Shown here: piece by piece, positions 47,703 to 55,846 of the stretch
Layout of the letters: each line of letters starts with the position of its first letter
How positions within the stretch are numbered: position 1 is the first letter of the stretch
NCBI RefSeq assembly: GCF_014905555.1
Contig: NZ_BNGS01000007.1
Coordinates: 1-64,000 of the forward strand
Length of the DNA: 64,000 nt
Direction of reading: 5' to 3'
From: Streptomyces sp. Y2F8-2
GTDB taxonomy: Bacteria; Actinomycetota; Actinomycetes; Streptomycetales; Streptomycetaceae
Position numbers and translations under genes: made by a program
Notes under the pieces: model-generated
Told to the model about the DNA's origin: nothing
Seen by the model: only the letters and a program-made list of their open reading frames with translations
Database searches by the model: none

Positions 47703-48466
47703 CCACCCTCATACGCCACCCCTACCTCGATCATCCCGGCCCGATCGCCTTCGCCCACCGGGGCGGGGCGGCCCACGGCCTGGAGAACACCATGGCGCAG
47801 TTCCGGCGCGCGGTGGCGGCGGGCTACCGGTATATCGAGACGGACGTGCACGCCACGGCCGACGGGAAGCTGGTGGCGTTCCACGACGCGACCCTGAACC
47901 GCGTGACCGACGGTGCGGGCCGGATCGCCGACCTGCCCTGGGAGGACGTGCGGCACGCGCGCGTGGCGGGCAGCGAGCCGGTGCCCCTCTTCGAGGACGC
48001 GCTGGAGGAGTTCCCGGAGGTGCGCTGGAACGTGGACGTCAAGGCGGAGCCCGCGCTGGGGCCGCTGCTGGACCTGATCGAGCGCACCGATGCCTGGGAC
48101 CGGGTCTGCGTCGGCTCGTTCTCCGAGGCACGCGTGGTGCGCGCCCAGCGCCTGGCCGGACCGCGCCTGGCGACGTCGTACGGCACCCGCGGTGTCCTCA
48201 ACCTGCGGCTGCGCTCCTGGGGCGTACCGGCGGCGGTGCGCCGCTCGGCGGTCGCCGCCCAGGTTCCGGAGTCCCAGTCGGGCATCCCCGTGGTCGACCA
48301 CCGCTTCGTGCGCACCGCCCACGCGCTCGGACTGCAGGTGCACGTGTGGACGATCAACGAGCCCGATCGCATGCACCGGCTCCTGGACCTGGGAGTGGAT
48401 GGCATCATGACCGATCACATCGACACACTGCGCAAGGTCCTCGAAGAACGGGGCACCTGGGTCTGA
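47699..48466 (+). CDS. Glycerophosphodiester phosphodiesterase
   Basis: A 255-aa GDPD-family enzyme that splits glycerophosphodiesters to glycerol 3-phosphate and an alcohol. Motifs are FAHRGG, LENT, IETDVH (metal-binding Glu/Asp) and VHVWTINEPDRM near the C-terminus. No signal peptide, so cytoplasmic. The GTG start overlaps the membrane-protein stop by 4 bp, so the two are coupled. The product could feed lipid turnover or, with GlpK products, glycerol 3-phosphate metabolism. Confidence 0.93.
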   Translation: MTTLIRHPYLDHPGPIAFAHRGGAAHGLENTMAQFRRAVAAGYRYIETDVHATADGKLVAFHDATLNRVTDGAGRIADLPWEDVRHARVAGSEPVPLFEDALEEFPEVRWNVDVKAEPALGPLLDLIERTDAWDRVCVGSFSEARVVRAQRLAGPRLATSYGTRGVLNLRLRSWGVPAAVRRSAVAAQVPESQSGIPVVDHRFVRTAHALGLQVHVWTINEPDRMHRLLDLGVDGIMTDHIDTLRKVLEERGTWV

Positions 48467-48510
48467 ACGCCCCGCGCACGATCACGTTCCACGGGGAAGC
48501 GAGGGCACGG

Positions 48511-49857
48511 GTGGGCACCGGCACCGTGCGGGCACAGGCCGGCGACGAGGCCGCCGAGCGGCGGCGCGAACAACGCGGCTGGTACTTCTACGACTGGGCG
48601 TGCTCGGTCTACTCGACGAGCGTGCTGACGGTGTTCCTCGGTCCCTATCTCACCTCGGTGGCCAAGTCGGCGGCGGACGCGCACGGATATGTCCACCCGC
48701 TGGGGGTCCCGGTGCGCGCCGGCTCGTTCTTCGCCTACTGCGTCTCGGCCTCGGTCGTCGTGGCGATTCTCGTGATGCCGCTCGCGGGTGCGGCGGCCGA
48801 CCGCACCGGCCGCAAGAAGCCGCTGCTCGCTCTGTGCGCGTACCTGGGCGCCTCGGCCACGACGGGCCTGTTCTTCCTGGACGGTGACCGGTATCTGCTC
48901 GGCGGCCTGCTGCTGATCGTCGCGAACGCGTCGGTGGCCGTCTCGATGGTGGTCTACAACTCGTATCTGCCGCTGATCGCCCCGCCCGAGGAGCGTGACG
49001 CGGTCTCCTCGCGCGGCTGGGCCTTCGGCTACGCGGCCGGTTCGCTGGTCCTGATCGCGAACCTGGTCCTGTTCACGGCACACGACTCCTTCGGCGTCTC
49101 GGAGTCGACGGCGGTCCGCATCTGCCTGGCCTCGGCGGGCCTGTGGTGGGGCGCCTTCACGATCATCCCGCTCAGACGCCTGCGCGACCGCCGTACGACG
49201 TCGACGACTGAGGCGGTGCACGGCTGGCGGCAACTCGCCGCGACGGTCCGGGACATGCGCCGCACCCCGCTCACCCTGGCCTTCCTGCTGGCGTACCTCA
49301 TCTACAACGACGGCATCCAGACGGTGATCTCACAGGCGTCGGTGTACGGCTCCCAGGAGCTGGGCCTCGGCCAGTCGACGCTGATCGCCGCCGTGCTGCT
49401 GGTGCAGGTGCTGGCGGTGGGCGGCGCGCTGGGCATGGGCCGGCTGGCCCGGACGTACGGCGCGAAGCGCACGATCCTCGGCTCGCTGGTCGCCTGGACG
49501 GCGACGCTCGCCGCCGGCTATTTCCTCCCCGCGGGCGCGCCGGCCGGGTTCTTCGCGCTGGCGGCCTGCATCGGGCTGGTCCTCGGCGGCAGCCAGGCGC
49601 TGTCCCGGTCGCTCTTCTCACATCTGGTTCCGCACGGCAAGGAGGCCGAGTACTTCTCCGCGTACGAGATGAGCGACCGCGGCATGAGCTGGCTGGGCCC
49701 GCTGCTGTTCGGGGTCACGTACCAGCTGACGGGGAGCTACCGGGAGGCGATCATCTCGCTGGTGGCGTTCTTCGCCCTCGGGTTCGTGCTGCTGGCCCGG
49801 GTTCCGGTACGCGAGGCGGTGCGCGACGCGGGCAATCCGGTGCCCGAGAGGATTTAG
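48511..49857 (+). CDS. MFS transporter, UMF1/Atg22-like
   Basis: A 448-aa membrane protein with about 12 helices of the UMF1 branch of the major facilitator superfamily, related to the Atg22 vacuolar effluxers. The N-terminal block GWYFYDWACSVYSTSVLTVFLGPYL is typical of the branch. The loop motif GAAADRTGRKKP is present. Substrate unknown; amino acids are suspected in relatives. The GTG at 48511 follows GAGGG. 44 bp behind the GDPD gene, so likely in the same operon. Confidence 0.88.
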   Translation: MGTGTVRAQAGDEAAERRREQRGWYFYDWACSVYSTSVLTVFLGPYLTSVAKSAADAHGYVHPLGVPVRAGSFFAYCVSASVVVAILVMPLAGAAADRTGRKKPLLALCAYLGASATTGLFFLDGDRYLLGGLLLIVANASVAVSMVVYNSYLPLIAPPEERDAVSSRGWAFGYAAGSLVLIANLVLFTAHDSFGVSESTAVRICLASAGLWWGAFTIIPLRRLRDRRTTSTTEAVHGWRQLAATVRDMRRTPLTLAFLLAYLIYNDGIQTVISQASVYGSQELGLGQSTLIAAVLLVQVLAVGGALGMGRLARTYGAKRTILGSLVAWTATLAAGYFLPAGAPAGFFALAACIGLVLGGSQALSRSLFSHLVPHGKEAEYFSAYEMSDRGMSWLGPLLFGVTYQLTGSYREAIISLVAFFALGFVLLARVPVREAVRDAGNPVPERI

Positions 49858-49943
49858 CGTCCGAGCGCAAAGGGCGGTAGTGTACGCGTTTGGCCTGCCA
49901 GGCGTACCGTTACTGCGCGTCAAAGGAGCCGAAACGCTGGGTG

Positions 49944-49961
49944 ACATCTGCTAGCAGATGT
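49944..49961. promoter_or_regulatory. Perfect 18-bp palindrome upstream of rbpA
   Basis: ACATCTGCTAGCAGATGT is self-complementary over all 18 bases, 76 bp upstream of the sigma-R-type promoter of rbpA. It looks like a dimeric-regulator site rather than a terminator because it has no loop. Confidence 0.5.
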
Positions 49962-50036
49962 GACAAACCGGGCGCCGGTGGGTACAACAAGGGGCGGCTA
50001 CGACGGCGACGCATGACCCGGAACGGGACTCGGAAC

Positions 50037-50064
50037 GGGAATCTTTACCGCCGACCGGACGTTG
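50037..50064 (+). promoter_or_regulatory. Sigma-R-type promoter of rbpA
   Basis: GGGAAT (50037-50042), an 18-bp spacer and GTTG (50061-50064) match the sigma-R consensus GGGAAT-N18-GTT exactly. The rbpA start is 60 bp further on. In S. coelicolor rbpA is a known sigma-R (thiol-oxidative stress) target, so the same control is expected here. Confidence 0.88.
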
Positions 50065-50124
50065 ACCGGATGACGACGACAGCGACACCTGTCCTGTGGG
50101 CGACAAGCCCGGGAGGCACGATTC

Positions 50125-50499
50125 ATGAGTGAGCGAGCTCTTCGCGGCACGCGCCTCGTGGTGACCAGCTACGAGACGGACCGCGGCATCGACCTGGCTC
50201 CGCGCCAGGCCGTGGAGTACGCATGCGAGAAGGGGCACCGGTTCGAGATGCCCTTCTCGGTCGAGGCGGAGATCCCGCCGGAGTGGGAGTGCAAGGTCTG
50301 CGGTGCCCAGGCGCTCCTCGTGGACGGCGAAGGTCCGGAGGAGAAGAAGGCGAAGCCCGCGCGTACGCACTGGGACATGCTGATGGAGCGGCGCACCCGT
50401 GAGGAGCTCGAAGAGGTCCTCGAGGAGCGTCTCGCGGTTCTGCGGTCCGGCGCGATGAATATCGCGGTGCATCCGCGGGACAGCCGCAAGTCCGCGTAG
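50125..50499 (+). CDS. rbpA: RNA polymerase-binding protein RbpA
   Basis: A 124-aa protein that binds the principal sigma factor and RNA polymerase, stabilises open complexes and affects rifampicin tolerance. The N-terminal tail (RGTRLVVTSYETDRGIDLAPR), the zinc-type core with Cys34, His38, Cys56 and Cys59, and the C-terminal sigma-interaction helix (RRTREELEEVLEERLAVLR) are all present. The ATG follows GGGAGG. It is preceded by a sigma-R promoter and followed by a very strong hairpin. Confidence 0.97.
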   Translation: MSERALRGTRLVVTSYETDRGIDLAPRQAVEYACEKGHRFEMPFSVEAEIPPEWECKVCGAQALLVDGEGPEEKKAKPARTHWDMLMERRTREELEEVLEERLAVLRSGAMNIAVHPRDSRKSA

Positions 50500-50527
50500 C
50501 CCCTCCGGGGTCGGGCGGAATACTGCG

Positions 50528-50592
50528 CGCGCCAGATATCAGTGGGCGCCGTACGTCTCTGTGACGTGCGGCGCCCACTGATATCTGGCGCG
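50528..50592. terminator. Exceptionally long hairpin between rbpA and fxsA
   Basis: Arms 50528-50551 and 50569-50592 pair perfectly over 24 bp. The inside pairs further (T/G wobble, then ACGTC with GACGT), leaving a 5-nt loop, for a stem of about 30 bp. It lies between the convergent stops of rbpA and fxsA and should end transcription from both directions. Confidence 0.85.
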
Positions 50593-50634
50593 GGTGGACC
50601 GGGCCCCGCGGAGCTCCGCCTGCCGGCCCTGACG

Positions 50635-51192
50635 TCAGCGGGGCAGGGGCGGGCGGGGCTCCCCCGGAGTGTCCTCGGGCTCGTCCCTGATGACCTCACC
50701 CTGGACGATCTTCCCGTCGGGGCGGTGCATACGAGCCTGCTGGAAGGCGTCACCGAAGCTGCCGTACGGGGACTGGCGGAGTTTGCGGTCGATCGTGCGC
50801 TCCGTGTAACGGCCGACCGCCTTCTGGACCGGCGGAAGCAGGAGGAGCAGACCCGCAGCGTCGGAGATCAAGCCCGGCAGCATCAGCAGCAGGCCGCCGA
50901 GCATCATCAGGCCGTTGCCGCCGGTCCTCGACGGGGAGCCGCCCCTCTGCAGCGCCTCGTTCAGGTTCCGGAAGGCGCGGCGGCCCGCCCGCTTGGTGAC
51001 CACGGAGCCGAGCACCAGGCCGGCGACCAGCAGCAGGAAGACCGTGAACCCGCTGGTCGCACCGGCGACCACGGTCAGCAGCCAGATCTCCAGCACCAGC
51101 CACGCGGCGATGCCCAGCGGTAGAAAGGTGCGCAACCTCGAGCGCCGGGGCCGGGTGGTGGTGCGGGGAGAGGTCGAAGCGCCAGTCGTCAT
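50635..51192 (-). CDS. fxsA: FxsA family membrane protein
   Basis: A 185-aa protein with an FxsA domain. Four hydrophobic segments are seen (about 23-42, 47-62, 95-105, 107-120) and the mid-domain SVVTKRAGRRAFRNLNEAL. FxsA is a small membrane protein known in E. coli for suppressing phage T7 exclusion by F plasmids. Its cellular role in actinobacteria is unknown. It has a hydrophilic C-terminal extension (HRPDGKIVQGEVIRDEPED). The start ATG is at 51192, 73 bp downstream of the ppm1 stop. Confidence 0.92.
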   Translation of the reverse strand: MTTGASTSPRTTTRPRRSRLRTFLPLGIAAWLVLEIWLLTVVAGATSGFTVFLLLVAGLVLGSVVTKRAGRRAFRNLNEALQRGGSPSRTGGNGLMMLGGLLLMLPGLISDAAGLLLLLPPVQKAVGRYTERTIDRKLRQSPYGSFGDAFQQARMHRPDGKIVQGEVIRDEPEDTPGEPRPPLPR

Positions 51193-51265
51193 GCTCCCAG
51201 TGTGCCCGGACCCGGCTCAGTGCGGGATAAGGGGCTTCAGCGGCGCCCGTGACGCCGCCGTGCCT

Positions 51266-52066
51266 CTACCGGCGCGTCTTCCCGCCCCGGCCCAGGACCT
51301 TGCCGAAGCGCTCCTCCGCGCCCCACGCCGTGACGCGCCACAGCGCCTCCACGACGATGTTCCGGCTCATCTTGGAGTCGCCGAGCTCCCGCTCCACGAA
51401 CGTGATCGGCACCTCGACGACGTGGAACCCGGCCTTGACCGCGCGGCGCGCCAGGTCGACCTGGAAGCAGTACCCCTGCGAGGCCACCTCGTCGAGCCCG
51501 AGGCCCTCGAGGGTCTCGCGGCGGAAGGCGCGGTAGCCGCCGGTGATGTCGCGCAGCGAGAGTCCGAGGGCCAGACGGGAGTAGGTGCTGCCGCCGCGGG
51601 AGAGGAACTCGCGCGACTTGGGCCAGTTCACGACCCGCCCGCCCGGCACCCACCGGGAGCCGAGCACCAGGTCCGCGCTCTTGAGCGCGGTCAGCAGGCG
51701 CGGCAGCTCCTCCGGCTGGTGCGAGCCGTCGGCGTCCATCTCGATGAGGACGCCGTAGTCGTGTTCCAGACCCCAGCGGAACCCGGCGAGGTACGCGGCG
51801 CCCAGCCCTTCCTTGCCCTTGCGGTGCATGACGTGGACGTGATCGTCGTCGGCCGCGAGTTCGTCCGCGAGCTTGCCGGTGCCGTCGGGGCTGTTGTCGT
51901 CGGCCACGAGGACATGCGCCTCGGGCACCGCCGACCGCACTCGGCCGACGATCGTCTTGATGTTCTCCGCCTCATTGTAGGTCGGAATGATCACCAAGGC
52001 GGTGCCTAGCGGACCGAACTGCTTGCCCTGGGCCGATGCCCCGAGGGTCCCGTCGCCGTGGTTCAC
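51266..52066 (-). CDS. ppm1: Polyprenol-phosphate mannosyltransferase Ppm1
   Basis: A 266-aa GT2 enzyme that makes polyprenyl-phosphate-mannose, the sugar donor for protein O-mannosylation and other outer-face mannosylations. LVIIPTYNEAENI, VADDNSPDGTG, EMDADGSHQPE and GYRAFRRETLE are standard. Unlike the mycobacterial Ppm1 fusion, there is no lipoprotein acyltransferase domain. In S. coelicolor the homologue (from memory SCO1423) is required for phage phiC31 infection. The GTG at 52066 follows GAAGGGG. Confidence 0.95.
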   Translation of the reverse strand: MNHGDGTLGASAQGKQFGPLGTALVIIPTYNEAENIKTIVGRVRSAVPEAHVLVADDNSPDGTGKLADELAADDDHVHVMHRKGKEGLGAAYLAGFRWGLEHDYGVLIEMDADGSHQPEELPRLLTALKSADLVLGSRWVPGGRVVNWPKSREFLSRGGSTYSRLALGLSLRDITGGYRAFRRETLEGLGLDEVASQGYCFQVDLARRAVKAGFHVVEVPITFVERELGDSKMSRNIVVEALWRVTAWGAEERFGKVLGRGGKTRR

Positions 52067-52670
52067 TGCTGCCCCTTCACATCCGTACGCAGAGGTCCAC
52101 CATAGTGGTCGCGGCAGGGGCCTCCGCCACCGCGGGTTCGTTTGGAGGTGTCGATTCCATAAGAGCCGGGTAAAAATGTCCGCCGCGTCGGCGGCCTGCA
52201 CCGGCCGGTCGCACTGGTGCCCACGGCGCTGAGAGCGGGTCCACTGCTCGCCACGGCCAGGGCGGCTGCGGATCGGGGCCCGGCGCCCTTCGGGCCGACC
52301 TGGGACCCGCTGGCTGCGGATCGACCGAAAGCCGTTGTCTACTGGACGTCCGGGCCCCACCCGGGTCACACCCTGCCGACCGACCGGAACGTTGCCCTCG
52401 CCGTGGCGCGGGCGCTGAGCCTGGCTCCCAGTGGTGATGCGCCGACGTGGCACACCATCCCTGACCCAGCGGCGCTCGGGCGACTGCGCGGAGGTTCCCC
52501 GGTCGGACGATTCGGTGGTGGACCCGGCCGAACCTACCGGCCCTCCGCGCCTCACTGTCAACAGCCGCCCCACCTGCGGGTCTTCGGCGAAGGGCCTGGT
52601 CGCAGCGGAGGATACGCAGGTCGCACGACGGGGTTCTGACGGCTCGTCGCCGCGGCGCCACCCCGGGAGA
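52067..52670. other. Long gap between ppm1 and the amidohydrolase gene
   Basis: About 600 bp. Open frames exist (for example plus 52217-52639, 140 aa) but have weaker third-position G/C bias than the neighbours, no ribosome site and no recognisable fold, so I do not call a gene. The minus strand must carry the ppm1 promoter. GTTCTACCGG-like direct patches were not convincing. Confidence 0.4.
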
Positions 52671-54287
52671 TCACTCGCCCGGCCCTACGAACACGGTCCG
52701 GCCTCCGACCACGGTGCGCAGGCAGACGGGAAGGTCGGTTCCGGGGGTCAGATCGGGCAGTCCGGGGGTGCCGGAGCGGGGGTCGGTGGACCAGCGGGCC
52801 ACCCGGTCGTCGGGGGCCTGGACGACGAGTGCGTCGGTGCGCCACACGGCGTAGTCCGCGGGGGCGCCCGGCACCAGAACGCCCGCGTCGTCCCGCCCGA
52901 TCGCCCGCCAGCCGCCGCGCGTGTGCGCGGTGAACGCGGCGCGTACGGAGACCCGGTGTTCGGGGGTGCGGTGGAACGCCGCCGCGCGGACCGTGCCCCA
53001 GGGGTCGAGGGGGGTCACCGGGCTGTCGGAGCCGAACGCCAGCGGGACGCCGGCGCGCAGCAGGGCCGCGAACGGGTTCAGCGTGCGGGCCCGGGCGGCG
53101 CCGAGACGCTCGGCGTACATGCCGTCCTCACCGCCCCACAGCGCGTCGAAGGCGGGCTGGACCGAGGCGGTCAGGCCCAGTTCGGCGAAGGCCGCGATGG
53201 TCTCGGGCGTGAGCATCTCGACGTGCTCGACGCGGTGGCGGGCGGCGCGGATCCGGGCGAGGCCCACCTTTTCGGCGGCGGCGCGCACCCCTTCCACCAC
53301 GGCCGTGACGGCGGCGTCGCCGATGGCGTGGAACCCGGCCTGCAGCCCGGCCTCGGTGCACGCGACGACGTGCGCGGCCACCGCGGCGGCGTCCAGGTAG
53401 GCGGTGCCGGTGTGGGCGGCGTCCGCGTACGGCTGGTGCAGACAGGCGGTGTGCGAGCCGAGGGCGCCGTCGACGAAGAGGTCGCCCGCGGCGCCGAGCG
53501 CGCCCAGCTCCCGGGCCTTGGTGACGTCCTGCTCGGCCCAGTAGCCGACGACGCGCGGTCCGGGTTCCTCGGCGGCGAGGCGCAGCAGCCCGGTGAAGTC
53601 GTCCTGCGAGGAGATCTCCGGGCCCGCGCACTCGTGGAGCGAGCCGATGCCGAGGGAGGCGGCGTGGGCGAGGGCGGTGCGCTGGGCCTCGGCGCGCTGG
53701 GCGGGGGTGACCGCGGCGAACGCGGCGGCTCGTACGGCGTGGTGGGCGTCGCGGGTGAGCGGCTCGCCGTCCGTGAAGCCGGCCTTGTCGCGCACGCCCG
53801 GGGTGAGGTCCAGCAGGGCGGTGGTGACGGCGGCCGAGTGGACGTCGATGCGGCTGAGATACAGGGGACGCCCACCGGTGGCCTCGTCGAGCTCTTCCCG
53901 TCGGGGCGCCCGCCGTTCGGGCCAGCGTGCCGCGTCCCACCCGTGGCCGAGCAGGACCCGGCCGGCCGGCCGGGCGGCGGCGAAGTCCCGTACGAGGGTG
54001 AGGGCGGCCGTCAGGGACGGGGCACCGGACAGGTCGAGGCCGGTGAGCGCGAGGCCGGTGGCGGTGGTGTGCACGTGCGCGTCGGTGAACGCGGGAGTGA
54101 CGAGGGCGCCGTCGAGGTCGATCACTTCGTCGACGCCCTCCGCGAAGGCGTCGGCCGCGCCCTCGGAACCGACCCAGGCGACATGTCCGGCCTCCACGAC
54201 CATCGCGGTGGCGAAGGGGTCGGCGGGGCTGTGGACCTCTCCGCGGCGCAGGAGGACGGTCTGGGGCTCGGCGGTGCGCTCACTCAT
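52671..54287 (-). CDS. Amidohydrolase family 3 (YtcJ-like)
   Basis: A 538-aa metal-dependent hydrolase of the YtcJ/amidohydrolase-3 group. The metal site includes DAHVHT, and further blocks are HECAGPE, GDLFVDGALGSHTA, FHAIGDAAV, HRVEHVEML and FGSDSPVTPLDP. These enzymes act on N-acyl or cyclic amide bonds; the substrate cannot be told. The ATG at 54287 is preceded by a palindromic GGGCGACACTGTTGCCC rather than a strong ribosome site, and a TTG at 54293 is also possible. Behind an Lrp regulator on the same strand, 47 bp apart. Confidence 0.9.
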   Translation of the reverse strand: MSERTAEPQTVLLRRGEVHSPADPFATAMVVEAGHVAWVGSEGAADAFAEGVDEVIDLDGALVTPAFTDAHVHTTATGLALTGLDLSGAPSLTAALTLVRDFAAARPAGRVLLGHGWDAARWPERRAPRREELDEATGGRPLYLSRIDVHSAAVTTALLDLTPGVRDKAGFTDGEPLTRDAHHAVRAAAFAAVTPAQRAEAQRTALAHAASLGIGSLHECAGPEISSQDDFTGLLRLAAEEPGPRVVGYWAEQDVTKARELGALGAAGDLFVDGALGSHTACLHQPYADAAHTGTAYLDAAAVAAHVVACTEAGLQAGFHAIGDAAVTAVVEGVRAAAEKVGLARIRAARHRVEHVEMLTPETIAAFAELGLTASVQPAFDALWGGEDGMYAERLGAARARTLNPFAALLRAGVPLAFGSDSPVTPLDPWGTVRAAAFHRTPEHRVSVRAAFTAHTRGGWRAIGRDDAGVLVPGAPADYAVWRTDALVVQAPDDRVARWSTDPRSGTPGLPDLTPGTDLPVCLRTVVGGRTVFVGPGE

Positions 54288-54334
54288 GGGCAACAGTGTC
54301 GCCCCTGGCGGGGGACGCCCCGCAGGGAGGTCGA

Positions 54335-54775
54335 TCAGATCCGGGGCGGCCGTGCCTCGTAGGGGGTGGACAGGACCACGGTGGTGCGCGTCGACACCCC
54401 CGCGAGGCTCCGCAGCCGGGCGAGCAGTTCCTCGAGTTCGTGCGGCGTGGCCACGCGGACCTTGAGGATGTAGTTCTCGTCGCCCGCGACGCTGTGGCAG
54501 GCCTCGATCTCCGGGACGCCCGCGAGGCGTTCGGCGATGTCGTCGGGGGCGCTGGGGTCGAACGGCTTCACCGAGATGAAGGCGGTCAGCGGCAGGCCGA
54601 CGGCCTCGGGGTCGACGACGGCGGCATACCCGCGGATGACGCCCCGCTGCTCGAGCCGGCGCACCCGCTGGTGCACGGCCGATGTGGACAGGCCCGTGGC
54701 CTTGCCCAGGTCGGTGTAGCTCATCCGCCCGTCCTTGACGAGCAGCTGCACGATCTGTCGGTCCAGCTCCTCCAT
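54335..54775 (-). CDS. Lrp/AsnC-family regulator
   Basis: A 146-aa feast/famine regulator. The HTH domain is at 1-60 (ELDRQIVQLLVKDGRMSYTDLGKATGLSTSAVHQRVRRLEQ), followed by the RAM ligand-binding domain (AFISVKP, VAGDENYILKVRV). Members sense amino acids. It lies directly upstream of the amidohydrolase gene and may control it. Divergent from a small unknown gene. Confidence 0.95.
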   Translation of the reverse strand: MEELDRQIVQLLVKDGRMSYTDLGKATGLSTSAVHQRVRRLEQRGVIRGYAAVVDPEAVGLPLTAFISVKPFDPSAPDDIAERLAGVPEIEACHSVAGDENYILKVRVATPHELEELLARLRSLAGVSTRTTVVLSTPYEARPPRI

Positions 54776-55042
54776 GGCGCTAGAACCTACAGTGCGCCCT
54801 GACTCCGCGGATACCTCAGCAGCCCAGGTCATACCCGGTTTGTGATGTTGGTGAGAGCGGCCTGTGAGCCGCCCGGGTGACCCGCGGCCGCGCCGGGCAC
54901 CTGCGAGTGGCATGTGACGAACGCCACAGTATCCGATCAGGCTTCGTGATGCTCTCGTGATTACCCCGGAGACGGGACGGGAAGTGCTTGCTGTGGTCGA
55001 GGCCGCAGTGCCTTGTCGGCCCAGCCCTAGGGGGAGAAACCC

Positions 55043-55480
55043 ATGCAGAATCCCAAGCGCCCTGGTCGTACCGTGCCCAAGCGGCAGCAGCCGGTCATCG
55101 AGCCCGAGCCGGAGGGCGTCGAACCCGACGCCCTCGACGGCGATGAGTTCGACGCGTACGACACCTTCGAGATGTACCGGGTGATCTGCCCGGACTGCGC
55201 GCAGCCCATCGCGCTCCTGGCGGAGGAGGAGGTCCTGCCCGAGCACGCGCTGTGCGCCTCGCCGTGGAATCCGTTCGGTCTCACGGTCTGCTCCGGTACG
55301 GGCCGTGCGGCGGCCGACGCCCGCCCGGCGGACGAGTCCCTGGAGCCTCAGGAGCAGGACACCGCCCTGCTGCTGACCCTCCCTCAGGGGCTCGACTGGC
55401 GCACGCAGCCGTTCTCGCACGTCGGCGGCCCGGGCTCGCGCCCGCTGCGGCTCGCGACACTGCGCCGCCAGGCCGCCTGA
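55043..55480 (+). CDS. Conserved hypothetical protein with CPDC motif
   Basis: A 145-aa soluble acidic protein I do not recognise. The N-terminal 45 residues are Pro/Glu/Asp-rich. The core has MYRVICPDCAQPIALL, giving a CxxC, and HALCASPWNPFGLTVCSG, which adds two more cysteines, so a zinc site is likely. The rest is low-complexity. The ATG follows GGGGAGA. Divergent from the Lrp regulator. Confidence 0.75.
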   Translation: MQNPKRPGRTVPKRQQPVIEPEPEGVEPDALDGDEFDAYDTFEMYRVICPDCAQPIALLAEEEVLPEHALCASPWNPFGLTVCSGTGRAAADARPADESLEPQEQDTALLLTLPQGLDWRTQPFSHVGGPGSRPLRLATLRRQAA

Positions 55481-55582
55481 CACGTCACGAGCAGTGGCGG
55501 TTCCACGGGCGATCCGCCGCGGAACTCACGCTCGATTAGCGGGGTCGGTGACCTCGGCGGGCGTCGCGGCGTTGCTCCGTGC

Positions 55583-55846
55583 ATGAGCCCCACTTATTCG
55601 GCGACCGGACCCCGGCGGCCGGTGTTCATTCCGGTACCGGCGGCGACGCTGCCGCCGCCGCAGCCGCAGGATCCGCCCATCTACCGCGCGCTGATGCGCG
55701 CCTGGGCCGACCGCGGGCGCACGCTCCCGGGGCGCCACGACCCGGAATGGGTGCGGCTCGCGGCGCCCCCGGCCGGCCAGCGCCGGCTTGCGGCGGGCCA
55801 GGAGTCGTTCAGCGGGACTCGGGACCAGCGAGGTGACGGGCGATGA
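55583..55846 (+). CDS. Small actinobacterial hypothetical protein
   Basis: An 87-aa protein with a Pro-rich N-terminus and the segment IYRALMRAWADRGRTLPGRHDPEWVRLA, a pattern I recall in several small Streptomyces proteins. Function unknown. Its last 38 bp overlap the end of the convergent acyl-CoA dehydrogenase gene. No strong ribosome site, so this is a moderate call. Confidence 0.55.
   Translation: MSPTYSATGPRRPVFIPVPAATLPPPQPQDPPIYRALMRAWADRGRTLPGRHDPEWVRLAAPPAGQRRLAAGQESFSGTRDQRGDGR

Noticed and set aside
52217..52639. 140-aa plus-strand frame in the gap after ppm1
   Set aside because: Third-position G/C clearly lower than real genes here, no ribosome site, no recognisable fold, and both neighbours are on the other strand.
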